NCBI GenBank assembly: GCA_947458575.1 | Contig: CANHBE010000070.1 | Coordinates: 1 to 10,908, forward strand | DNA length: 10,908 nucleotides | Origin: Flavobacteriaceae bacterium | Lineage (GTDB): Bacteria; Bacteroidota; Bacteroidia; Flavobacteriales; Flavobacteriaceae | Reading direction: 5' to 3' | Part shown: positions 1 through 5,817 of the stretch, in pieces | Layout: the number at the start of each line of letters is the position of its first letter | How positions within the stretch are numbered: position 1 is the stretch's first letter | The notes under the pieces: generated by a model | Database searches by the model: none | What the model saw: the letters and a program-made list of their open reading frames with translations, nothing else | Told to the model about the DNA's origin: nothing | Made by a program: the position numbers and the translations under genes

Positions 1-743
1 CCAACAACTCGATAGATTTAGATAAGTACGATCAGTATTATCATCATATGTTTTTATGGGATGATGAAGCGCAACAAATTGCCGGAGCTTATCGCATGGG
101 GTTGGGTTCTGAAATTTTTCCGAAATATGGGATTGACGGTTTCTATTTGCAAGAGTTATTTCGTTTCGAACCTGAATTGTTTGATATGATGAACAAATCT
201 ATCGAGATGGGAAGAGCCTTTATTACTAAAGAATACCAACTCAAACCAATGCCTTTGTTTTTGCTTTGGAAAGGTATTGTTCATACTACATTGCGTTATC
301 CGGAACACAAGTACCTGATCGGTGGTGTAAGTATTAGCAATCAATTTACTGATTTCTCCAAATCGCTCATGATTGAATTTATGAAATCGCATTATTACGA
401 CCCTTACATTGCGCAATACATCACTCCGAAAAAGGAATTCCGCGTAAAATTGAAAGATGCTGATAAAGATTTTATTTTCGATGAAGCGGAAGCAGACCTG
501 GTAAAGTTTGATAAAATTATTGATGAAATTGAACCGGGAACATTGCGATTGCCGGTGTTGATTAAAAAATACATCAAACAAAATGCAAGGGTTGTCGCAT
601 TTAATGTTGATCCGCTTTTTAATAATGCTATCGATGGACTGATGTACATTCGAATCGCTGATTTACCGGAAAGCACAGTTAAGCCTGTAATGGAAGAATT
701 TCAGGCAGAACTGGAACGGAAATTAGCAGAAAAAGGCGAGTAG
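1..743 (+). CDS. OlsB/GlsB-type aminolipid N-acyltransferase, C-terminal part (5' end outside window)
   Basis: The frame is open to the left edge (first whole codon at base 3), so the ATG at 48 is probably internal and the gene starts outside the window; 246 residues are visible. The pattern fits the GNAT-like OlsB family (Acetyltransf_5), which moves a 3-hydroxyacyl chain from acyl carrier protein to the amino group of ornithine or glycine to make lyso-aminolipids at the inner membrane face. Visible family marks are GAYRMG, a Glu-Met-Gly-Arg-Ala-Phe stretch, LLWKGI and a Gly-Gly-Val-Ser-Ile-Ser strand, followed by the expected C-terminal half ending in a charged helix. In Bacteroidota this domain occurs alone (GlsB type) or as the C-terminal half of a bifunctional OlsF-type protein with an N-terminal PlsC-like O-acyltransferase; the missing 5' part would decide. 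Substrate (ornithine or glycine) cannot be read from this fragment. It ends 16 bp from the convergent TM2 gene with no clear terminator between. Confidence 0.75.
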   Translation, partial: NNSIDLDKYDQYYHHMFLWDDEAQQIAGAYRMGLGSEIFPKYGIDGFYLQELFRFEPELFDMMNKSIEMGRAFITKEYQLKPMPLFLLWKGIVHTTLRYPEHKYLIGGVSISNQFTDFSKSLMIEFMKSHYYDPYIAQYITPKKEFRVKLKDADKDFIFDEAEADLVKFDKIIDEIEPGTLRLPVLIKKYIKQNARVVAFNVDPLFNNAIDGLMYIRIADLPESTVKPVMEEFQAELERKLAEKGE

Positions 744-759
744 ATTTTTGTTCAGAATT

Positions 760-1047
760 CTAAAACCAACCTCTTTTGTTCTCTTGGTATGTGTGGTAAA
801 ACTCATCATCAGTCTTTGTCAGGTATATTATTCCTTCAATCAAACCGATTATACTGCCCGCAATACCGCAAGTAACAATTGAAAATACAATAAGCAGTAT
901 TCCCTCAGTTGTATATCCTAAAATAAACTTGTGAACGCCAAGCCAACCTAAAAGAATGGCTAAAACTCCGGCAACCACTTTCTTGTTTTCCGGCTTAAAT
1001 TCTGGCTGTTGTGGCTGGTTCCAAGCTTCAAATTTCGTATTCTCCAT
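760..1047 (-). CDS. TM2 domain-containing small membrane protein
   Basis: A 95-residue protein with a polar, Pro/Gln-rich N-terminus (about residues 1-22), then two hydrophobic helices (about 23-45 and 48-78) joined by a short turn, and a charged C-terminal tail. The Gly-rich first helix followed by GVHKFILGYTTEGI (37-50) is the TM2 domain pattern. TM2 proteins are widespread inner-membrane proteins of unknown biochemical role, so no function is assigned. The ATG lies directly after an A-rich stretch, as is common in Bacteroidota, and there is no strong Shine-Dalgarno site. It follows the dehydrogenase-VOC gene on the same strand after 41 bp. That gap carries T-runs on the minus strand but no hairpin that would make a terminator, so cotranscription is plausible. 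Confidence 0.85.
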   Translation of the reverse strand: MENTKFEAWNQPQQPEFKPENKKVVAGVLAILLGWLGVHKFILGYTTEGILLIVFSIVTCGIAGSIIGLIEGIIYLTKTDDEFYHTYQENKRGWF

Positions 1048-1088
1048 TTTTTTTATACGTTTTGGTTGATTTTATAAAAATAAAAAAA

Positions 1089-2441
1089 TTATTGAAATGC
1101 AGCGTCTATTGGTTCCCAAAGTTCAATTTTGTTTCCTTCAGGATCGATTATCCAACAAAATTTACCATAATCATAGCTTGCTACTTTTCCGACAATAGTA
1201 ACACCTTCTGATGCAAGTTTTTCGAGTAAATTTTCAAGATTTTCTACGCGGAAATTCTGCATGAATTGCTTTTCACTTGGCTGAAAATACGCGGTGTCAT
1301 CTTTAAATGGTGACCATTGAGTGGAGCAATCTTTACCTGTTTTGTCTTGCCACCAAAACGTAGATCCGAACTCATCTGTTTTTAATCCGAGATGCTTGCT
1401 ATACCACGAAATCAATTCCTTGGGGTTTTTGGACTTAAAGAAAACACCTCCGATCCCGGTTACTCTTTTCGTTTCTTTGGTTTCTTTTTTCGAACCGAAA
1501 TACTTTTCTTTAATTTTATCTACGATGACTTGCGCGAGACGCTCTTTACTTTCATATGTCCATCCGGCTATATGCGGGGTCATTATCACATTTTTAGCTT
1601 GAAGTAAATATTGATAAGCTTCGGGCAGGTGTTTGTCATCTAGTCTTTCGAAAGAGAGATTTTCATACTCAATAACATCTAAGCCTGCACCCAGAACCTT
1701 TCCTGCTTGTAGGGCTTTTACCAAATCAACCGTAACGACGTTCTTACCTCTGGAGGTATTGATTAACCAAAAAGGCTTTGAGAAAGCATTTATAAAATTT
1801 GAATTCACCATGCCGTCACTTTCTTTTGACCATGGAATATGTAAACTCAAAACATCAGCTTGTTGCTGCAATTCTTGTAAAGACACCTGTAGGCCATTGC
1901 CATCACCCAAACCTTCTTTTATATCGTAAAACAACACCTTAACGTCGAAGCCTCGCAGTTTTCGTGCAAATGCTTTACCTGTATTTCCATAGCCTATGAT
2001 GCCGACTGTTTTCCCGTCGATTTCATAGCCACGGTTGCTTTCCCGATTTCTTATACCGCTTCTTACTTCTGCTGCAGCAACATTTAACTTATTGAGAAGC
2101 GACAACAACATGGCGATAGCATGCTCGCCAACCGCATTGCAATTGCCTTCCGGAGCGGCAATTAGTTCAATATTTTTAGAAATAGCATAAGCAGTATCGA
2201 TACTTTCTAAGCCGGCGCCGACCCGAGCGATAAACTGCAGGTTGGTCGCTTTGTCAATAAAACTTTTATCGATGTTGAATCGGCTGCGAATGACAATGCC
2301 TTGATAGTTATGAATCTTTTCCTCTACGATTTCTTTGGAAGAAAGATAATCTTCATTATTGATAAACCCCAATGAATCCAAACCTTGTATTAGAATCGGG
2401 TGATTACTGTCGAGATGTAAAATTTTAATTTGTAGTTGCAT
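1089..2441 (-). CDS. D-2-hydroxyacid dehydrogenase fused to a C-terminal VOC (glyoxalase-fold) domain
   Basis: A 450-residue two-domain protein. Residues 1 to about 315 form a complete NAD-dependent D-2-hydroxyacid dehydrogenase of the phosphoglycerate dehydrogenase-like type. It has the nucleotide-binding GYGNTG (150-155) with an Asp at the end of the next strand (D173, suggesting NAD over NADP), and the catalytic trio Arg231 (NTSRGK), Glu260 (after GLDV) and His290 (TPHIAGWT). A Lys/Glu/Thr-rich linker (about 312-326) leads into a VOC domain (about 327-445), ending in the usual DPEGNKIELWEP block with Glu440 at a typical metal-ligand position. The His usually found in the first strand of metal-dependent VOC modules is not visible. 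The substrate of either domain is unknown; serine synthesis or 2-oxoacid reduction is possible for the first. The only ATG near the start is the one used. The frame is intact across the junction. A possible promoter lies just upstream. Confidence 0.88.
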   Translation of the reverse strand: MQLQIKILHLDSNHPILIQGLDSLGFINNEDYLSSKEIVEEKIHNYQGIVIRSRFNIDKSFIDKATNLQFIARVGAGLESIDTAYAISKNIELIAAPEGNCNAVGEHAIAMLLSLLNKLNVAAAEVRSGIRNRESNRGYEIDGKTVGIIGYGNTGKAFARKLRGFDVKVLFYDIKEGLGDGNGLQVSLQELQQQADVLSLHIPWSKESDGMVNSNFINAFSKPFWLINTSRGKNVVTVDLVKALQAGKVLGAGLDVIEYENLSFERLDDKHLPEAYQYLLQAKNVIMTPHIAGWTYESKERLAQVIVDKIKEKYFGSKKETKETKRVTGIGGVFFKSKNPKELISWYSKHLGLKTDEFGSTFWWQDKTGKDCSTQWSPFKDDTAYFQPSEKQFMQNFRVENLENLLEKLASEGVTIVGKVASYDYGKFCWIIDPEGNKIELWEPIDAAFQ

Positions 2442-2463
2442 ATCGTTTCGATCATGAAGAAAT

Positions 2464-2498
2464 CAAAGATAAAAAAAGATAGACGCAAGTACACGCAA
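2464..2498 (-). promoter_or_regulatory. Candidate Bacteroidota-type promoter of the dehydrogenase-VOC gene
   Basis: On the minus strand, TATCTTTG (2471-2464) matches the Bacteroidota -7 consensus TAnnTTTG exactly. A TTG (2498-2496) lies upstream as a possible -33 element, but the 24-base spacing is somewhat long compared with the usual 17-23. Transcription would begin roughly 10-15 bases before the ATG. Only the -7 box is convincing. Confidence 0.38.
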
Positions 2499-2610
2499 CG
2501 TATAAAGTATCATGAAGTTCCTTCTTGCTATTATTTATTTTATATCTTGCTCTCGCTTAATCCTTACAATTAATATCAACAAAAATTTCAACTTTGCGAT
2601 TTGAACGAGG

Positions 2611-4071
2611 ATGTTATTTAATTCTATAGATTTTGCCATTTTCTTACCTATAGTTTTTGCGTTATATTGGTTTATAACGGCAAGAAATCTTCGTTTACAA
2701 AATACTCTAATCGTTGTTTCTAGTCTAATCTTCTACGGATGGTGGGATTGGCGTTTCTTATCACTGCTGTTATTTAGTGCATTTGTAGATTTCTTTGTTG
2801 GATTGGCACTTGAAAAAGAGGAAAACCAAACCAATAGAAAACTGTTGTTGAGTATCAGTTTGGTGTTAAATCTCGGCTTATTGGCGTTTTTCAAATACTT
2901 CAATTTCTTTATTTCAAACTTCAAAAGTGCTTTTTCGATTTTTGGATGCGCACTTGATTTGCCTTCTTTAGATCTAATACTGCCGGTTGGAATCAGTTTT
3001 TACACTTTTCAATCATTGAGTTACGGCATTGATGTTTACAGACGAAAACTTGAACCGAGCCGAGATTGGATCGCTTTTCTTGCTTTTGTCAGTTTTTTTC
3101 CCCAGTTAGTAGCGGGACCAATTGAAAGAGCGACTCATTTGCTTCCACAATTCTTCGCCAAACGCATTTTCGATTATGAAAAAGCTGTTGGTGGAATGCG
3201 CTTGATTCTGTGGGGATTTTTCAAGAAAATAGTCATCGCTGACAATGCTGCCTATTTTGTCAATGACATTTTTGCGAATAATGCAAACTACTCGGGTGGC
3301 ACGTTGATTTTGGGAGCTGTGTTGTTTTCTTTTCAAATTTACTGCGACTTTAGCGGTTATTCCGATATTGCTATTGGGCTTGCCCGACTTTTTGGTTTTG
3401 AGCTAATGCGGAATTTCAAATACCCATACTTCTCTAAAAATGTTGGAGAGTTCTGGCAAAGATGGCACATCTCTCTGTCGACCTGGTTTCGCGATTATGT
3501 ATATCTCCCGCTCGGCGGAAATAGAGGAAGTTTAATCTTCAGGTTGCGAAATGTGATGATCGTGTTTTTAGTGAGTGGTTTTTGGCATGGTGCGAACTGG
3601 ACATTTATAGCTTGGGGACTTGTAAATGCCTTATTTTTTGTTCCCTTGGTTGTGATGAAAGAGAGAAAAATTAAGACGCTGAATCAAGAAAAACTGCTAC
3701 CTGAAATTGGCGATATTGTACGAATGGGATTCACTTTTATCCTTATTACATTTGCGTGGATTTTCTTCCGGGCAGAAAGTCTTAGTCATGCTTTCCAATA
3801 TATTGAAGGCATTTTTTGCTCCAGTCATTTCCTTGAAATCCATTCCAAAAGCACATTTGACAATTCCATTATTCCACTCATTTGCTATCTGTTTTTCTTC
3901 ATAGTAATGGAGTGGTTTTCTCGCCATAGTGAGTATGTAATCCATCCTTACCTCTTGCAAGATAAGTGGTATTTGACGCCAGTAAGATTCGGGTTGTATT
4001 TTTTCATATTACTCGTCATTATGCTAAACATAAAGAATGAAGCTAGCAACTTCATCTATTTCCAATTTTAG
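2611..4071 (+). CDS. MBOAT family O-acyltransferase (AlgI/DltB-like)
   Basis: A 486-residue polytopic membrane protein starting with the typical MLFNSIDFAIFLP opening of bacterial MBOAT proteins. Family marks are LPVGISFYTFQSLSY (124-138), the SFFPQLVAGPIER stretch (161-173), FWQRWHISLSTWFRDY (281-296) followed by YLPLGGNRGS, and GFWHGANWTFIAWG (323-336), in which His326 is the expected catalytic histidine. Length and many hydrophobic segments fit a complete member. MBOAT proteins of this class pass an acyl (often acetyl) group across the inner membrane for transfer to an exported polymer, as in alginate O-acetylation (AlgI), D-alanylation of teichoic acids (DltB) or peptidoglycan O-acetylation (PatA). 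The acceptor here is unknown. The SGNH-like gene follows after 9 bp and is the likely periplasmic partner. No polysaccharide synthesis genes are visible nearby. The start is preceded by AACGAGG, a weak ribosome site. Confidence 0.92.
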   Translation: MLFNSIDFAIFLPIVFALYWFITARNLRLQNTLIVVSSLIFYGWWDWRFLSLLLFSAFVDFFVGLALEKEENQTNRKLLLSISLVLNLGLLAFFKYFNFFISNFKSAFSIFGCALDLPSLDLILPVGISFYTFQSLSYGIDVYRRKLEPSRDWIAFLAFVSFFPQLVAGPIERATHLLPQFFAKRIFDYEKAVGGMRLILWGFFKKIVIADNAAYFVNDIFANNANYSGGTLILGAVLFSFQIYCDFSGYSDIAIGLARLFGFELMRNFKYPYFSKNVGEFWQRWHISLSTWFRDYVYLPLGGNRGSLIFRLRNVMIVFLVSGFWHGANWTFIAWGLVNALFFVPLVVMKERKIKTLNQEKLLPEIGDIVRMGFTFILITFAWIFFRAESLSHAFQYIEGIFCSSHFLEIHSKSTFDNSIIPLICYLFFFIVMEWFSRHSEYVIHPYLLQDKWYLTPVRFGLYFFILLVIMLNIKNEASNFIYFQF

Positions 4072-4080
4072 AATGAAAAG

Positions 4081-5040
4081 ATGAACAGATTTTTGAAGCG
4101 GTTTTTTTTGGTAGTTCTACTTTTCTATGGACTATTACTTCTTTTGCAAACTTATATTGATTATCGGTTGCGGAAATCAACAAGCAACACCTATTATGAT
4201 TGGAACTTATTGATGAATGGCAAAATGAATGCTTCTATCATCATTTTAGGAAATTCCAGAGCCCAAGCCCATTTTGACACGCGTCTGATTGAAAAAAACA
4301 CAGGCGTTTCAACTTATAATTTAGGCACTTCGGGCGCTTCATTAGCTATTGATCAGATTCGTATGAAAACTTATCTATCTCATAACAATCCGCCAAAAAT
4401 AGTGATTCAAAATATTGATCTTTATGCTTTGACAGATAAGCCAATTGCAGAAAAAAATCAATATTTACCTTACTTTGACGATCCGGTTCTTTTTGATGAA
4501 CTTCAAAAAATAGATAGGAATGTAGTTCTCGAAAAGTATATCCCGATGGGTAAATACCGAAACTATGTTTGTAACTTATACGAAGAACTTATTTGCGCCA
4601 AAAATAAAACCAACTCAATATACAAAGGCTATCACCCGCATCCAAATGCTTGGAACAACGATTTTCTCAAAATGAAAAAAGAAATGGGCTCCAAAAAGCA
4701 GGTTTTTCCCAAAAATAAAATCGACCATCAACTACGCTTTCTGCAAGAAGATATTCGTACTTGTAAAGAAATCGATGCGACCCTAATATTGGTTTGGTGT
4801 CCACAATACTTCGAACTCAATTACTATCAGCAACCGACCTTACAAATGATGAAAAACAAAATGCGGCAAATTGCGCTCGAGAATAAACACGTGCTTTTTT
4901 GGGATTATACCGAAAACCGATTGAATTTTGAGAAAAAGTATTTCTACAACTCCTTTCACATGAATACAACAGGCGCTACCATATTTAGCCAGGAGTTTTC
5001 GAACTCCTTGCATAACTTCCTAGAAAAAACTACTCCCTGA
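4081..5040 (+). CDS. Membrane-anchored SGNH-like protein, probable partner of the MBOAT protein
   Basis: A 319-residue protein with one N-terminal hydrophobic segment (about residues 6-24) after basic residues, suggesting a signal anchor with the rest in the periplasm. Block I of the SGNH fold is seen as ILGNSRAQ (55-62, nucleophile Ser59), followed by NLGTSGAS (80-87), which fits block II. Near the C-terminus, SFHMNTTGA (291-299) resembles block V, with His293 as the catalytic base. The usual Asp three residues before that His appears as Asn290. In known pairs (AlgI with AlgJ/AlgX, DltB with DltD, PatA with PatB) such proteins take the acyl group delivered by the MBOAT protein and place it on the polymer, so the same role is inferred. 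It lies 9 bp after the MBOAT gene, with GAAAAG just before the ATG. Its 3' end overlaps the end of the convergent proC gene by 11 bp. Confidence 0.78.
   Translation: MNRFLKRFFLVVLLFYGLLLLLQTYIDYRLRKSTSNTYYDWNLLMNGKMNASIIILGNSRAQAHFDTRLIEKNTGVSTYNLGTSGASLAIDQIRMKTYLSHNNPPKIVIQNIDLYALTDKPIAEKNQYLPYFDDPVLFDELQKIDRNVVLEKYIPMGKYRNYVCNLYEELICAKNKTNSIYKGYHPHPNAWNNDFLKMKKEMGSKKQVFPKNKIDHQLRFLQEDIRTCKEIDATLILVWCPQYFELNYYQQPTLQMMKNKMRQIALENKHVLFWDYTENRLNFEKKYFYNSFHMNTTGATIFSQEFSNSLHNFLEKTTP
4991..5008 (+). other. Perfect 7-bp inverted repeat with TTCG loop inside the end of the SGNH-like gene
   Basis: AGGAGTT, loop TTCG, AACTCCT form a perfect hairpin about 30 bases before the stop codon. It codes for residues 304-310. 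On the plus-strand RNA the loop is UUCG, an unusually stable tetraloop sequence, though here closed by U-A instead of the preferred C-G pair. No U-run follows on either strand, so it is not a standard intrinsic terminator. It lies about 20 bases past the stop of the convergent proC gene and could mark or protect transcript ends, or be chance. Confidence 0.4.
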
Positions 5041-5806
5041 TTTTTTGCAAAGAGGTCTTTATGCCCTTGATCAGAGAGGAACTGAAACCTTGATGTTCCA
5101 TTTCGTTAAGACCCACAATTGTGCAGCCTTGCGGAGTAGTTACCCTGTCAATGAGTTGCTCGGGATGTATTTTTTCTTCCAATAACATTTGGGCTGCACC
5201 TTTTGCTGTTTGGGCCGCAATGGCCAATGCTGTTTGAGAATCAAATCCGATTTCGATTCCCGCTTGCATTGACGCACGAATATAACGCAGCGCGTATGCA
5301 GTTCCGCATGCCCCAATTACAGTTGCGGCATCCATCAATTTTTCTTCAATAACCGGTGCGGTTCCTAATTGTTGGAATAAACCTATGACTGGTTGTATGG
5401 TCTTTCTGTCTTCCTCAGCAAAGGAAATACAAGTTGCCGATTCGCCAAATTGAATCGCAATATTAGGCATGATACGAACAATACTGCAAGATCTATCAAC
5501 AATCTGGCGAATCGTTTCGATAGCAAAACCACTAACTGCGGAAGCGACAATTTTACCCGAAATAAAAGGCAAAATCTCCGTTAGAACAGTGGCTGTTTGG
5601 TGGGGCTTTACCGTCAGAATAATCAGGTCTGCCTGTTCTATTTGATAGGTATTGCTATTAGAAATAGTGATGCTTTTCTGTGCAAGATGTTCAATACTTT
5701 CTGTATTTCTACGAGTGACAACTACCTTATTTCCGGTGGTGTGTTGTGTAATTCCTATGGCGATGGCAACTCCTAAGTTTCCACCTCCGATGATATGTAT
5801 ATTCAT
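5030..5806 (-). CDS. proC: Pyrroline-5-carboxylate reductase
   Basis: A 258-residue protein matching the usual ProC length (about 260-280). It reduces 1-pyrroline-5-carboxylate to L-proline with NAD(P)H in the cytoplasm, the last step of proline synthesis. The N-terminal Rossmann domain opens with IIGGGNLG (5-12), has TRR (31-33) at the position that contacts the NADP phosphate, VKP (66-68), and RIMPN (111-115) at the substrate side. The C-terminal helical dimer domain contains GACGTAYALRYI (165-176) and the ProC signature HPEQLIDRVTTPQGCTI (214-230). In the signature, canonical ProC has SPGGTT where this one has TPQGCT, and GSGPA where this one has ACGTA; I recall similar forms in Bacteroidota, so activity is still likely, but a paralog with altered substrate cannot be excluded. 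It is the last gene of the minus-strand block, 11 bp after mgtE. Confidence 0.88.
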   Translation of the reverse strand: MNIHIIGGGNLGVAIAIGITQHTTGNKVVVTRRNTESIEHLAQKSITISNSNTYQIEQADLIILTVKPHQTATVLTEILPFISGKIVASAVSGFAIETIRQIVDRSCSIVRIMPNIAIQFGESATCISFAEEDRKTIQPVIGLFQQLGTAPVIEEKLMDAATVIGACGTAYALRYIRASMQAGIEIGFDSQTALAIAAQTAKGAAQMLLEEKIHPEQLIDRVTTPQGCTIVGLNEMEHQGFSSSLIKGIKTSLQKIRE

Positions 5807-5817
5807 AAGTTACAGAA

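Noticed and set aside
753..764. AGAATTCT palindrome between the convergent OlsB-like and TM2 genes as a bidirectional terminator
   Set aside because: It has no loop, is AT-rich and has no strong T-run, so it would not form a stable hairpin.
1060..1090. T-rich run on the minus strand after the dehydrogenase-VOC gene as a terminator
   Set aside because: No GC-containing stem precedes it; AT-rich spacers are common in this sequence.
2589..2596. CAACTTTG before the MBOAT gene as a -7 promoter box
   Set aside because: It has one mismatch to TAnnTTTG and no TTG at a suitable distance upstream, and it would leave almost no leader.
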